Positions 45,012 through 54,684 of a stretch of 64,000 bases of DNA are shown piece after piece. Where the stretch lies: the NCBI GenBank assembly GCA_035571835.1, contig DATNBU010000008.1, forward strand, positions 62,001 through 126,000, in the 5' to 3' direction. Numbering within the stretch: position 1 is the first letter of the stretch; every line of letters starts with the position of its first letter. Under the pieces are notes generated by a model. It ran no database searches, was not told where the DNA came from, and saw only the letters and a program-made list of their open reading frames with translations. The position numbers and the translations under genes are program-made. The DNA is from Candidatus Limnocylindrales bacterium (GTDB lineage Bacteria; Desulfobacterota; Binatia; UBA1149; CAITLU01).

Positions 45012-45803
45012 ATGAGCTACGAAGACATCCTGGTCGAGCATGCCGAAGGCACGGCGTGGATCACGATCAACCGCGAAGACAAAGGCAACGCGTTTCGCGT
45101 GCGCACGCTGCACGAGATGATCGATGCGCTCGAGGTCGCGCGCCGCGACGCCGATGTCCGCACCGTCGTTCTTACCGGTGCCGGTGCGCGCTTCTTCTCG
45201 ATCGGCGGCGATCACGACCATTCCGGCGAGCCGCACGACGACCGCATCCACTACGGCAACATCTTCCCCGTCGTCGACCTGTACGACCTGATCGACAAGA
45301 CTCCGAAGCCGGTCATCGCAATGGTGAACGGATTTGCCGTCGGCGGAGGCAACGTGCTCGCGCTGATGTGCGATCTTACGATCGCGTCGTCGACCGCGAC
45401 GTTCCGCCAGGTCGGCCCGATGATGGGCAGCTTCGATGCGGGCTTCGGCACCTGGTACCTCGAGGAAGCCGTCGGCCGCAAGAAGGCCAAGGAGATCTGG
45501 ATGCTCAATCGCAAGTATCCGGCTGCCGACGCGCTCGCGATGGGCCTGATCAACGAAGTCGTCGCGCCGGACAAACTTCGCGAGCACGTCATCTCGGTCT
45601 GCGACGAGCTTGCCGACCGCGGGCCGCAGGCGCTGGCCGCCGTCAAGTCCTCGTTTCACGCACGACACAGCGGCGTAGCCGGACTGTCGCGCGTATCGCT
45701 CGACCTGCTGACGCCCAACTACTACCGCAGCGAAGAAAGCAAGGAGCTTGGCCGCGCGTTCGGCGCGAGGGAGAAGCCCGACCGCGGAAAGTTCTACCGA
45801 TGA
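45012..45803 (+). CDS. Enoyl-CoA hydratase/isomerase-family protein of the MenB/BadI branch
   Basis: 263 residues. Crotonase fold with an oxyanion-hole region at FFSIGGDHD and FAVGGGNVLALMCDLTIASS, then QVGPMMGSFDAGFGTWYLEE and KKAKEIWMLNRKYPAADALAMGLINEVV. These long matches are typical of naphthoate synthase (MenB) and 2-ketocyclohexanecarboxyl-CoA hydrolase (BadI), which open or close rings by Claisen-type chemistry. With no other menaquinone gene nearby, ring cleavage of an alicyclic acyl-CoA is the better guess. Start ATG 45012. It overlaps the MFS gene by ATGA, so the two are coupled. Confidence 0.87.
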   Translation: MSYEDILVEHAEGTAWITINREDKGNAFRVRTLHEMIDALEVARRDADVRTVVLTGAGARFFSIGGDHDHSGEPHDDRIHYGNIFPVVDLYDLIDKTPKPVIAMVNGFAVGGGNVLALMCDLTIASSTATFRQVGPMMGSFDAGFGTWYLEEAVGRKKAKEIWMLNRKYPAADALAMGLINEVVAPDKLREHVISVCDELADRGPQALAAVKSSFHARHSGVAGLSRVSLDLLTPNYYRSEESKELGRAFGAREKPDRGKFYR

Positions 45804-47038
45804 CCGCATCCTGGCGCGGCGGGCCGGTGTTCCTGCTCGTCACGCTGACGCTCGTCAACACCATCAACTGGGCCGACCGCCAGGTGGTTCCGATCCTGGT
45901 GCCCCAGATCAAGAACGAGCTCGGTCTTTCCGATACCGAGATCGGCATCATCAGCGGAATCGCGTTCTCGCTGATCTACGCGGTCTCCGCGTTCGTGTTC
46001 GGCTTTCTCGCCGACAGGAGCTCGCGTCGCAACGTCGTGCTGTTCGGCCTCGTCTGCTGGAGCGTCGCCACGCTCGCCAGCGGCTTCGCCAACGATTTTG
46101 CCGGGCTGTTCACCGCGCGTTTTTTCACCGGCCTCGGCGAGGCGTCTCTTTATCCGTGTGCGATGTCGCTACTGACCGATGCGTTCACGGCCGAACGTCG
46201 CGGGCGCGCGATCGGCCTGTTCGGTGCGTCGACGGCGCTCGGCGGCGGACTTGGAATCGGGCTCGGCGGAGCGCTCGTCAGCTGGCTCGGCTGGCGCAAC
46301 GTGTTTTTCCTCTACGGCTCGGCGGGGCTGCTGGTGCTGCCGCTCCTGCTGCTGCTGCGCGAGCCTGAGCGCGACACGCCGAAGGCCGACATCGTGCACG
46401 AGCCGGCCTTGCGTATCGTTGCGGGAGCGCTCGGCGACGTGCGGCTGCTCGCGATCTGGACGACCGGCGCGCTGCTGATCGCCGCAGCAACCGGTTGGAT
46501 CACGTGGGCGCCGAGCTACTTCGAGCGCGACCTGCACTTCGACGTGCGTGAGATCGGCGTCGTCTTCGGCATCGCGCAGCTCTTCGGAGGAGTCGCCGGA
46601 AGCCTGCTCGGCGGATATCTCGGCGACGTGTTCCGACGGCGCCGCTTCGCCGGGCAGATGACGGTGGCCGCCGTGACGGCGCTCGTTACGGCGCCGCTGG
46701 TCGGCGTTGCGCTGGTCGACGACGTTCCCAATGCCATCCTGCTCGGCGCAGCGGTGCTCGGGCCGTTCGCAATCTTCGCGTCGTTCCCGAATCTTCAGAC
46801 GATGGTCGCCGAGATCGTTCCCGTGCGCCGGCTCGGATTGACGTGCGCCGTGCACGTGCTGTTTCTGTCGGGGATCGGCGCTGCGCTCGGCCCGTTCCTC
46901 GTGGGCTGGCTTTCCGATCGCACCGGCAGCCTCCGCATCGCGCTCATGATTCCGCTGGTCTTTGCGGTCGCCGCGGCCATCGGTGCGTGGGTTGCCGAGC
47001 GCATCATCCGCGCACGAACTCCTGCTGCGCTGCAATGA
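45800..47038 (+). CDS. Major facilitator superfamily transporter
   Basis: 412 residues with 12 predicted membrane segments. The signature loop GFLADRSSRRNVVL (D-R-x-x-R-R) follows helix 2, and GLGEASLYPCAMSLLTDAF marks helices 4-5. The pattern resembles the spinster/aromatic-acid-type (AAHS-like) transporters. It probably imports or exports a small organic compound, perhaps the substrate of the neighbouring crotonase. It overlaps the genes before and after by ATGA, so the three are a coupled operon. Confidence 0.92.
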   Translation: MTASWRGGPVFLLVTLTLVNTINWADRQVVPILVPQIKNELGLSDTEIGIISGIAFSLIYAVSAFVFGFLADRSSRRNVVLFGLVCWSVATLASGFANDFAGLFTARFFTGLGEASLYPCAMSLLTDAFTAERRGRAIGLFGASTALGGGLGIGLGGALVSWLGWRNVFFLYGSAGLLVLPLLLLLREPERDTPKADIVHEPALRIVAGALGDVRLLAIWTTGALLIAAATGWITWAPSYFERDLHFDVREIGVVFGIAQLFGGVAGSLLGGYLGDVFRRRRFAGQMTVAAVTALVTAPLVGVALVDDVPNAILLGAAVLGPFAIFASFPNLQTMVAEIVPVRRLGLTCAVHVLFLSGIGAALGPFLVGWLSDRTGSLRIALMIPLVFAVAAAIGAWVAERIIRARTPAALQ

Positions 47039-48822
47039 CGATGCGGATCGAGGATCCCGAGTCCGGCTCTGCGCAAGGACGGCAGCAGCAACTGCAGCAG
47101 GAACCCGCACAGGAAGCGCAGCACGCGCCGTGGTCGCGCACGGCGATTCCGCGCTGGGCCGAAGACATCCCCGTGCCGGAGTTTCTTGCGCTGCGCGAGG
47201 GGAACGTTGCGGTCATCGTGGTTGCACCGCACGGCGGCCGCCGCATGCGTCCGATCCGCCCCGGCGACAGCGTCAACGACCTTCATACCGCCGCGATCGC
47301 GTGGGAGCTTGCCGAACGCCTCGACGCGCACGCGATCGTCAATCACGCGCTGGATCGCAACGACATCGACCTCAACCGCATCGAGCATCTCACCACGCGC
47401 GCGCCGGAGTTTCTTTCGCTCCTGCTGTCGTCGATCGGACACGCATCACGCAGCGGCCTGGTACCGATCGTCGTCTTCGTGCACGGCTGGAACATGGTCA
47501 CGTCGTGCTGCGACATCGGCATCGGGCTTCGCCGGCCTGCAGGAAGGCTCACCGGCCGCTTTCCGACGCTCAGCCGGACGCGCCTCGAGACGACGATCGC
47601 CGGCATCGAGCGCGAGCTTTCGGCGCGCGGACTTTCTGCCGATATCGGGCGGCGCTACGCAGCGAGCGGGCGCGACAACGCTGCGCAGCTCTTCAGCGGA
47701 CGGCACTCGGCGAGCGAGAACCCGGTCGTCGCCGAGCTCGGCATGCTGTCGGCGGCAGGCCGCGTCGATGCCGCTCAGCTCGAGCTCGGAATCTCGCTGC
47801 GCTGGCCGGGGCCGCTGCGGGATGCGCTGATCGACGGGCTTGTCGCAGCTCTCGGCGCGGCGTCGCCGGCATTGCCGCGGGAGCCCGATGCGACTCCACC
47901 CCCGGAACCCGGCGCGAGCTTGCCGAGCGAAGCGAAAGCAGACGATGCAATGGCGCGCGACGCAAAAACGCGCGTTGAAAAAGCAGCGGTACGCTCAGGC
48001 TGGGATCTGCCGGCGACCGCCGGCGACGAACATCCCGACGGCCTCGAGCCGGGTTATTCCCTGCAGGCTGTCCTGGATCCGGACGGAAATGTCGCAACGT
48101 TCTGCGGCGTCGAAGCGACCGGCCCTCATTCGATGGTGGTGCGCTTCTCGCTCGTGTCGACCGACGGCTCGATGATGCTGCTCGTGGCCGAAGGAAGCTG
48201 GACCGGTGCGCGAGGGCGCTACGAGCTCGACGGATTCTCGTGGCACGCCGGCGACGGCGGCACGCGCATGACGATCCGCGTTCGTGCGCCGGTCATTCGT
48301 TACCGGACGCACGAGGCATATCTGGATCTCGAGCGCGGCCTGTCCGGATCCGAGCTCGCCTACGGCGACATCGACCTCGTCTTCGAGGCAACGTCGGGCG
48401 AGCACGGCACTCTTCGCGGCACGGTTCGCGCCGGCGACATCGATCTGGTGGTGGAGACAGTCGCGTTCTTCGATCGTGGAAGCCGGCGCAGCGAGCCGCC
48501 CCGCGAACGGCTTCGCATCCTGGTTGCGACGTCCGCGCAGGAAGTCACGATTGCGCGCAGCGACGAACGGACGGACATGCTGGAGCTCGACCGCGATCAC
48601 GCGGCATTCGGCACGATCCGGGCGCGAGTGCCGGAGTTGCCGTTTCGCGAAGCCGAAATCGTCGCGCGCGTGCCGGTGTGGCGGCCGCTCGGCCAGGGGC
48701 AGGCGTCGCGCTGGACGTTCGGCATCGTGCGCTGCCGCTTCCAGGACGACAACGGCGAGACGCGCGAGCACGCGGGCCTTTTCGATTCGCTCGAGATCTT
48801 TTCGCGGCGGCTTCCGAGCTAG
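47035..48822 (+). CDS. Hypothetical protein with N-formylglutamate-amidohydrolase-like N-terminus
   Basis: 595 residues. Residues 45-270 show VVAPHGGRRMRPIRPGDSVN, NHALDRNDIDLNRIEH and VVFVHGWN, reminiscent of HutG-type N-formylglutamate amidohydrolase (metal His and DLNR motif). A proline/alanine linker follows (about 280-330), and the remaining 270 residues are a beta-rich domain that I do not recognise. It overlaps the MFS stop by ATGA, so it is the third gene of the crotonase-MFS operon. No function is assigned. Confidence 0.65.
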   Translation: MTMRIEDPESGSAQGRQQQLQQEPAQEAQHAPWSRTAIPRWAEDIPVPEFLALREGNVAVIVVAPHGGRRMRPIRPGDSVNDLHTAAIAWELAERLDAHAIVNHALDRNDIDLNRIEHLTTRAPEFLSLLLSSIGHASRSGLVPIVVFVHGWNMVTSCCDIGIGLRRPAGRLTGRFPTLSRTRLETTIAGIERELSARGLSADIGRRYAASGRDNAAQLFSGRHSASENPVVAELGMLSAAGRVDAAQLELGISLRWPGPLRDALIDGLVAALGAASPALPREPDATPPPEPGASLPSEAKADDAMARDAKTRVEKAAVRSGWDLPATAGDEHPDGLEPGYSLQAVLDPDGNVATFCGVEATGPHSMVVRFSLVSTDGSMMLLVAEGSWTGARGRYELDGFSWHAGDGGTRMTIRVRAPVIRYRTHEAYLDLERGLSGSELAYGDIDLVFEATSGEHGTLRGTVRAGDIDLVVETVAFFDRGSRRSEPPRERLRILVATSAQEVTIARSDERTDMLELDRDHAAFGTIRARVPELPFREAEIVARVPVWRPLGQGQASRWTFGIVRCRFQDDNGETREHAGLFDSLEIFSRRLPS

Positions 48823-48898
48823 CCGCGACGTCCCGCATCCTGGTCGGAGCCGCTCGCGCGCCGGTCGAAACGGTTAGCGCGCCGGCAGCCGCGTTCGC

Positions 48899-50431
48899 CT
48901 ACTTCAGCACCGCGTACGACCACGTCTCGCTCAGCACCGACTTGTCGTTCTTGAGGAACGCGCGCAGCTCGATCGGCGGTGCGATGGTCGGCTTGATCTG
49001 AAAGGCGAGGCGCCATCCTCCGGTGTCCGGATTGCGCACCACGTGGTAGTCGAGAAGCTCGGCCGACTGCGGTGGTGACGTCGTGATGACCGGAACCGGC
49101 GGCGCCGAGTCGGGCAGGGCGTTGAGCTCCTTTCCGGAAAAATCGAGCACGAAACGGCGGCTTGTTCCTTTCGGACCGCTGTCCTGCCGCGTTGCCACGA
49201 CGCGCGCGCCGGGCGGCGTCTGCGGATCGTCGGTGTAGAACGAAACCGAATACGAGAAGTCGAGCTTCTGGCCGGGCTGCACGGCCGTCGCGGGCACCCA
49301 GTACGCGACGATGTTGTCGACGAGCTCGCTGTCGGACGGAATCTGGTCGAGCTCGACGCGACCGTCGCCCCAGTCGCCGTGCGGCTCGACCCACGTGCTC
49401 GGGCGCAGCTCCGAATGCGTCTCGAGGTCCTGGTAATTCGCGAACGCACGATCGCGCTGAAGCAGGCCGAAGCCGCGCGGATTGTGCATCTGCATCCCGC
49501 TCGCGCTGATCGTCGCCGGGTTGTCGAGCGGACGCCACAGCCACTCGCCGGCGTCGAAACGCAGCAGCAGCCCGTCCGAGTCGTGCACCTCCGGACGAAA
49601 ATCGTCGAAATGCCGGCGCGAGTTCTCGCCGAAGAAGAACATGCTCGTCAGCGGCGCGATGCCGAGCTTGCCGATCGGGCGCCGCGCGAAAAGATGCGAT
49701 TCGACGTCGACCACGGTGCGCGCCCCCGGCCGGATGTCGAACCTGTACGATCCGGTGATGCTCGGCCCTTCCATCAATGCGAGGACCGTCAGGTGGTCCG
49801 CGTTCGGCGCCGGCTTCTCCAGCCAGAACTCGGCGAAGTGCGGGAACTCCTCGCCCGCCGGCTCGACGGTGTTGATCGCGATGCCGCGCGCCGAAAGACC
49901 GTAGACGTTGTCGCGCCCGAGCGCACGGAAGTACGTGGCACCGAGAAAGACGATCAGCTCGTCGTAGTACTGCTTGCTGCGCATCGGCGCATGGACGCGA
50001 ATTCCGGCGTAACCGATGTCGGCCGGAATGCGCGACGCGAAATCGTTCTTGCCGTAATCAAACGATTTGATGTCGAACGGCACCGGCCGCGCGCCCGATT
50101 TGTCGAATGTGCTGATGCCGACGGTCCGGTCGTAGTAGAGGCCCGGATGAAAGAACTGGACTTCGAACGGGAGATTCTCGCCGCGCCACAACGACTTCGC
50201 CGGGTCGAAGCGGATGTCGCGCCACTGGTCGTACGTGGTCGCGCCGCCGCGATCCGGCGCCAGCATCCATTTGGGAACCTCGTGGCGATGGTCGCGGTAT
50301 TCCTCGACCGACAGGGCCTTGGCCCGTACGGTGACGTCGTCGAGGGAGAACGCGCGGGCTGCCAGCGGAAAACAGACGGTCGCGGCCAGCGCCGCAAAGA
50401 TTCGCAGGGGGATCGTCGAATGGGAGCGCAT
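48899..50431 (-). CDS. opgG: Periplasmic glucan biosynthesis protein MdoG/OpgG
   Basis: 510 residues. Signal peptide (IFAALAATVCFPLAARA), then the MdoG pattern: YDQWRDIRFDPAKSLWR, LPFEVQFFHPGLYY, SMFFFGENSRRHFDDFRPEVHDSDGL and GLLQRDRAFANYQDLE. The protein acts in the periplasm in branching or trimming of osmoregulated glucans made by OpgH. The opgH gene is not next to it. OpgD, which is Tat-exported, is less likely because no twin-Arg is visible. Confidence 0.93.
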   Translation of the reverse strand: MRSHSTIPLRIFAALAATVCFPLAARAFSLDDVTVRAKALSVEEYRDHRHEVPKWMLAPDRGGATTYDQWRDIRFDPAKSLWRGENLPFEVQFFHPGLYYDRTVGISTFDKSGARPVPFDIKSFDYGKNDFASRIPADIGYAGIRVHAPMRSKQYYDELIVFLGATYFRALGRDNVYGLSARGIAINTVEPAGEEFPHFAEFWLEKPAPNADHLTVLALMEGPSITGSYRFDIRPGARTVVDVESHLFARRPIGKLGIAPLTSMFFFGENSRRHFDDFRPEVHDSDGLLLRFDAGEWLWRPLDNPATISASGMQMHNPRGFGLLQRDRAFANYQDLETHSELRPSTWVEPHGDWGDGRVELDQIPSDSELVDNIVAYWVPATAVQPGQKLDFSYSVSFYTDDPQTPPGARVVATRQDSGPKGTSRRFVLDFSGKELNALPDSAPPVPVITTSPPQSAELLDYHVVRNPDTGGWRLAFQIKPTIAPPIELRAFLKNDKSVLSETWSYAVLK

Positions 50432-50549
50432 GATGTGCGCTCATGGTGCCGGAGCGACCATGGAAGTCCACACACGTCGCTTCGCGGCTCGGGAGGCAGT
50501 TTCGCGCGCCGGGCTTTTCCGGACGCCATCCGCAGGTTAGAACCGCAGG

Positions 50550-51329
50550 ATGAAACCGCTTCGCGCCTTCGCCGTCCTCTTCGGACTGCTCGCTGCCTCG
50601 AACTTCCTCAAGCCGATCACCGCCGACGAGCACACGGGATTCGTATTTCTCGGCAGGCGGCTTGCCGAGACGCCGAACCTGATCGCCGGCGTCGCGTTCG
50701 GCGTATTCCTTTCATGGTACGCATTGTCGCTGTGGCGCGAGCGGGCCTCCGCTCTTCCGCTCGGGATCGCCTACGCGTGCTACGTGAGCGCCAATCTCTT
50801 TCTGTTCACGCTCCGCCAGCCTGCGCCGACCGGAAACGCGCGGCTCTTCGGCGCCCTTTACATGATCTTCGCGCTCGGCGGCGCGTGGGGAGCGGTCGCC
50901 GTGATGGTCCGAAGCGGTCTCGGCAATCTCGAGCGCGCTCCCGGCCGCATCCTGCTGCGCTCGTTCGCGCTGCTGTTCGCGCTCATGGCGCTGTCGGATC
51001 TGCTCAAGCCCTTTGCGTATACGCCGGAGGTCGGATTCGTTTTCTTCGGACAGCGGCTGGCCGGCAGCGCGAACACGATCGTTGCGCTCGTGTTCTCCGG
51101 GCTTCTTGCCGCGTATGCGGTCAGCATCTGGAACGAGAAGCGCCTCGCGCTGATGCTGGGGATCGGTTATGCGATCTACGTCATCGCGAATCTGGTGCTG
51201 TGGAACTTCCGCAAGCCCGAGGGCGCTGATGCGCCCCTCATCTTTGCGCTTCCGTACATCCTGAGCGCCGTCGGAGTCTCGAGCGGCGCGGCATACCTTT
51301 TGTGGCAGCATCGCGAACGGCTCGATTGA
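50550..51329 (+). CDS. Integral membrane protein with internal duplication
   Basis: 259 residues, about eight hydrophobic segments. Residues 4-90 and 136-222 are homologous: LRAFAVLFGLLAASNFLKP against LRSFALLFALMALSDLLKP, GFVFLGRRLA against GFVFFGQRLA, and LGIAYACYVSANLFL against LGIGYAIYVIANLVL. So it is a tandem duplication of a four-helix unit. I do not recognise the family. It is downstream of, and divergent from, opgG; the next gene overlaps its end by 28 bases. Confidence 0.8.
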   Translation: MKPLRAFAVLFGLLAASNFLKPITADEHTGFVFLGRRLAETPNLIAGVAFGVFLSWYALSLWRERASALPLGIAYACYVSANLFLFTLRQPAPTGNARLFGALYMIFALGGAWGAVAVMVRSGLGNLERAPGRILLRSFALLFALMALSDLLKPFAYTPEVGFVFFGQRLAGSANTIVALVFSGLLAAYAVSIWNEKRLALMLGIGYAIYVIANLVLWNFRKPEGADAPLIFALPYILSAVGVSSGAAYLLWQHRERLD

Positions 51330-53002
51330 CGGACGGCCCCGGCGATCCGTCGGCCGCGCTCTGGAGCGTGCTCGACGATGCCGAGGACGTTCCCGATCGT
51401 TTCCCGAGCCCGTTCGATGAGCCTGGGCCGCATCCGCTGGCGCGCCGCGCCGCCGAAATGCTGCAGCGCGAGCTCGATGCCGTCGGCGCGAAGCTCGACC
51501 TTCCGGGCGGCGGCAAGATGTTCGGCGTGCTGGTCGCGCGCTCGCCCGACGGAACGATCGTTTTTCTGCGCGCGTTCTCGGGAACGCTCGGCGGGCATTT
51601 TGACGTTCCGGGCTTTGTCCCGCCGATCTTCGATCGCGACGCCAGGCTGGCCATCGAGACGCCCGGAGAGCGCGTCGTAAAACGGCTGACGTTGCGTGCC
51701 GCCGCGTACGCCGCATCGTCCGAGGTCGCACGGATCCGCGCCGAGGCGGCTGCGGTTGCCGAACGCCATCGACGCGAGCTCGAAGCTCTCCGCCGCGAGC
51801 ACGCAACTCGCCGGAAGATGCGTCGTGCCCGGCGGCTGCAGTCCGAGATGAACGCCGACGCTCGCGAACGGATGCTCGAAGAGCTTGCCGCCGAGAGCCG
51901 TCGCGACAAGCGCGAGCGCCGCGATCTCGAAGCCGCTCATCGCGACGAACGACGCGGCCCGGAGGCTGCACTTGCGCGCACGACCGCGAAGCTCGCCGCC
52001 CATGCGCGCCTCTGTGCGATGGTTTCGCGCAGCCTCATGCGGCAGATTCACGACACCTATAGCGTCGTCAATGCTCGCGGCGAGCTGCGTGCGCTGCGCT
52101 CGCTGTTTCCGGACGCCGAGCCGCCATCGGGAGCCGGCGACTGCGCAGCGCCGAAGCTGCTCGCCTTTGCTTACGCGAACGCGCTTACACCGCTCGCGCT
52201 CGCCGAATTCTGGTGGGGCGCACCGCCGCCCGGCGGCGGGCGCGTCCACGGCAATTTCTATCCGGCGTGCCGCGACAAGTGCGATCCGCTGCTGGGCTTC
52301 ATGCTGGCCGGCCTCGACGTGCGCGAGCCGCACCTGTTCACGCGGCCGGATGCCGCGGCGCTCGAGCTTCGAGTGCTGTACGAGGACCGGTGGATGGTCG
52401 TCGTCGACAAACCCTCCGGGCTGCTGTCGGTACCTGCACGAGACACCGGCGGCACGCGATCACCCGGCAATTCCGATTCGGTCGAGGCGCGGCTCCGTGC
52501 GCGCTACGGGGAGCCGGGCCTCACGCTCGTGCATCGTCTCGACCTCGATACATCGGGCATCGTCGTCGCCGCGCGTGACCCGGTGACGTACAAAGCCCTT
52601 CAGGAGCAGTTCCGCAGCCGCAGCGTAAAGAAGCGATACATCGCCGTCGTCGACGGTGTCGTTCACGAACGGTCGGGCCGGATCGATCTTGCGATCCGCG
52701 TCGACCTCACCGACCGGCCGCGCCAGATCCACGACCCGGTGCACGGCCGCAGCGCCGTTACCGAATGGCAGCTGCTCGCGCACGAGCCTGGCGGCTCGCG
52801 GCTCGCGATGTTCCCGAGAACCGGCAGGACGCATCAGCTTCGCGTGCACGCGTCGCATCCTCTCGGCATCGGCCATCCGATTGCCGGCGATCGCCTGTAC
52901 GGCCGCGAGGGCGAGCGCCTCAAGCTTCACGCCGAATCGCTCGAGCTCGTGCATCCGGCAACGGGTGAGACGATCCGCTTCGAGAGCGCAACGCCGTTCT
53001 GA
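51302..53002 (+). CDS. RluA-family RNA pseudouridine synthase with long N-terminal extension
   Basis: 566 residues. Residues 345-560 contain the RluA catalytic motif LVHRLDLDTSGIVV (Asp nucleophile), VVDKPSGLLSVP and RTGRTHQLRVHASHPLG. Residues 1-330 include a charged coiled-coil region (AAAVAERHRRELEALRREH) and a Cys/Gly-rich segment as in the large RluA-like synthases. It makes pseudouridine in rRNA or tRNA. The GTG at 51302 is the suggested start, overlapping the preceding membrane gene; a later start is possible. Confidence 0.88.
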   Translation: MAASRTARLTDGPGDPSAALWSVLDDAEDVPDRFPSPFDEPGPHPLARRAAEMLQRELDAVGAKLDLPGGGKMFGVLVARSPDGTIVFLRAFSGTLGGHFDVPGFVPPIFDRDARLAIETPGERVVKRLTLRAAAYAASSEVARIRAEAAAVAERHRRELEALRREHATRRKMRRARRLQSEMNADARERMLEELAAESRRDKRERRDLEAAHRDERRGPEAALARTTAKLAAHARLCAMVSRSLMRQIHDTYSVVNARGELRALRSLFPDAEPPSGAGDCAAPKLLAFAYANALTPLALAEFWWGAPPPGGGRVHGNFYPACRDKCDPLLGFMLAGLDVREPHLFTRPDAAALELRVLYEDRWMVVVDKPSGLLSVPARDTGGTRSPGNSDSVEARLRARYGEPGLTLVHRLDLDTSGIVVAARDPVTYKALQEQFRSRSVKKRYIAVVDGVVHERSGRIDLAIRVDLTDRPRQIHDPVHGRSAVTEWQLLAHEPGGSRLAMFPRTGRTHQLRVHASHPLGIGHPIAGDRLYGREGERLKLHAESLELVHPATGETIRFESATPF

Positions 53003-53044
53003 CGGGCGTTTGGCGCCGCACCGGAATGCAGTAGAAGCGCCGCG

Positions 53045-54202
53045 GTGACGGAGATCCGCATCGAAGGCCGCTGCGACGCGCGTTTCGAGCCGGTACGAAA
53101 CGCTTTCGCCGCCAACTTCGCCAAGCACGACGAGCTCGGCGCGGCGGTTGCCGTGACGGTCGACGGCCGCGAGGTCGTCAACCTGTGGGGCGGATACGCC
53201 GACGAAGCGCGCCGCCGGCCGTGGCAGCACGACACGCTCGTCAATGCGTTCAGCGTGGGCAAGGGAATCACGGCGCTGTGTCTGCTCGTGCTCGTCGACC
53301 GCGGCCTCGTCGACCTCGATCTGCCGGTTTCGTACTACTGGCCCGAATTTTCCGAAGGCGACAAGGACTTCATCACCGTTCGCCAGGTGCTCAGCCACCA
53401 GGCCGGCCTTCCGGCCGTACGCGAAGCGCTCGCCGCCGACGCAATGTTCGACTGGGACTTCATGACCGGCGCGCTCGCTCGTACACGGCCGTGGTGGAAG
53501 CCCGGCACGCGCCACGGATACCACATCAACACGTTCGGGTTTCTCGTCGGCGAGATCGTTCGCCGCGTGAGCGGTGCGAGCATCGGCACGTTCCTTCGCG
53601 AAGAGCTTGCCGGACCGCTCGCGGCGGACTTTCACATCGGGGTCGCGCCGGAAGACGACGCGCGCGTGGCGGAGTTCGTCTGGCTGCCCGAGCTTGCCGA
53701 GGTTCCGAGGATCGATCCCGCCAGGCTCACCGAAGACGAGCTGATGGTGTTCCAGTCGTACTTCAATCCTGCGGGCGCGTCCGGACACGGTACCGTCAAC
53801 CGCGTCGAGTGGCGGCGCGCCGAGTATCCGTCGACCAACGGTCATGGGACGGCGCTCGGAGTTGCGCGTCTGTACGACATCGTTGCGGCGGGCGGCACGC
53901 TCAAAGGCAGGAACCTGATCGGCCACGACGTCGTCGCCGAAGCGTGCCGCGAGCATTCGTCGGGAATCGATGCCGTGCTCGGGCGTCCGTCGCGCTTCGG
54001 TCTCGGTTTTCAGCTCACGCTGCCGGAAAAGCCTGTCATACCCAGTCCGTCGGCCGTGCTGCACTTCGGCGCCGGTGGCGCGCTCGGCTTTGCCGATCCG
54101 GATGCGGGCATCGGTTTCGGCTACGTGATGAACCGGATGGGGCCGCGCTACAACAATCCGACCAACCGGAACCTGATCCGGGCGGTATACGCGTCGCTTT
54201 GA
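53045..54202 (+). CDS. Beta-lactamase-fold serine hydrolase (EstB-like esterase)
   Basis: 385 residues. SxxK nucleophile motif SVGKG (NAFSVGKGITAL), the Tyr motif near GYHINTFGF, and the HFGAGGALGFAD motif in place of the KTG/HxG box. This is the class C beta-lactamase/esterase family that hydrolyses esters or amides. The GTG at 53045 is used as the start. No signal peptide, so it is cytoplasmic. Isolated from a pathway. Confidence 0.9.
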   Translation: MTEIRIEGRCDARFEPVRNAFAANFAKHDELGAAVAVTVDGREVVNLWGGYADEARRRPWQHDTLVNAFSVGKGITALCLLVLVDRGLVDLDLPVSYYWPEFSEGDKDFITVRQVLSHQAGLPAVREALAADAMFDWDFMTGALARTRPWWKPGTRHGYHINTFGFLVGEIVRRVSGASIGTFLREELAGPLAADFHIGVAPEDDARVAEFVWLPELAEVPRIDPARLTEDELMVFQSYFNPAGASGHGTVNRVEWRRAEYPSTNGHGTALGVARLYDIVAAGGTLKGRNLIGHDVVAEACREHSSGIDAVLGRPSRFGLGFQLTLPEKPVIPSPSAVLHFGAGGALGFADPDAGIGFGYVMNRMGPRYNNPTNRNLIRAVYASL

Positions 54203-54252
54203 GCCTGGTGGGCATTGCCCGCGTCAGCCGAACGGGCGTACAGTTGTCCGCG

Positions 54253-54648
54253 ATGACGCGCTCAAAGATCCCCGCTGCAATGCTGGCCGCGATGCTGATC
54301 GCATCCGTGGCGTACGCCGGCACCACGGCCAGCGGCATTTCCGGCGTGGTGCTGAATGCCACCTGTCCGGGCCCGTGCAGCATCCCGCCGAAACCCTTTC
54401 CCGTATACGAAGGCGACAACCTCGTCGTGATCATCAAGAAGCTTCCTGAGCGCACGCTCGTCGCGAGACTGTTCCCGAAAGACGGACACTTCGGCATCGA
54501 GGTCGCGCCAGGCCTCTACCGCGTAAAGGCCCGCATCCGCGAGCAAGGCGACTTCTCCTGCTGGGAGGGTTCGAGGCGGAAAGTCGAAGTCCTGGAAGGG
54601 ATGGTCACGAACGTCCGCCTTCGCGTCACGAACATCTGCGTGCTTTAA
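54253..54648 (+). CDS. Small secreted hypothetical protein
   Basis: 131 residues. Signal peptide (AAMLAAMLIASVAYA), then a carboxypeptidase-regulatory-like beta segment (GISGVVLNATCPGPC; YEGDNLVVIIKKL; EVAPGLYRVKARI) with Cys pairs CPGPC and FSC...C, probably disulphides in the periplasm. I do not recognise a specific function. It precedes the FecR-like lipoprotein on the same strand. Confidence 0.75.
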   Translation: MTRSKIPAAMLAAMLIASVAYAGTTASGISGVVLNATCPGPCSIPPKPFPVYEGDNLVVIIKKLPERTLVARLFPKDGHFGIEVAPGLYRVKARIREQGDFSCWEGSRRKVEVLEGMVTNVRLRVTNICVL

Positions 54649-54684
54649 CGGTGGCGGCGGTCTTCGCCGAGGGGAATCCGTATC

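Noticed and set aside
45012-45803. Menaquinone biosynthesis gene menB
   Set aside because: The sequence fits the MenB/BadI branch but no other men gene is near; context favours catabolic ring cleavage.
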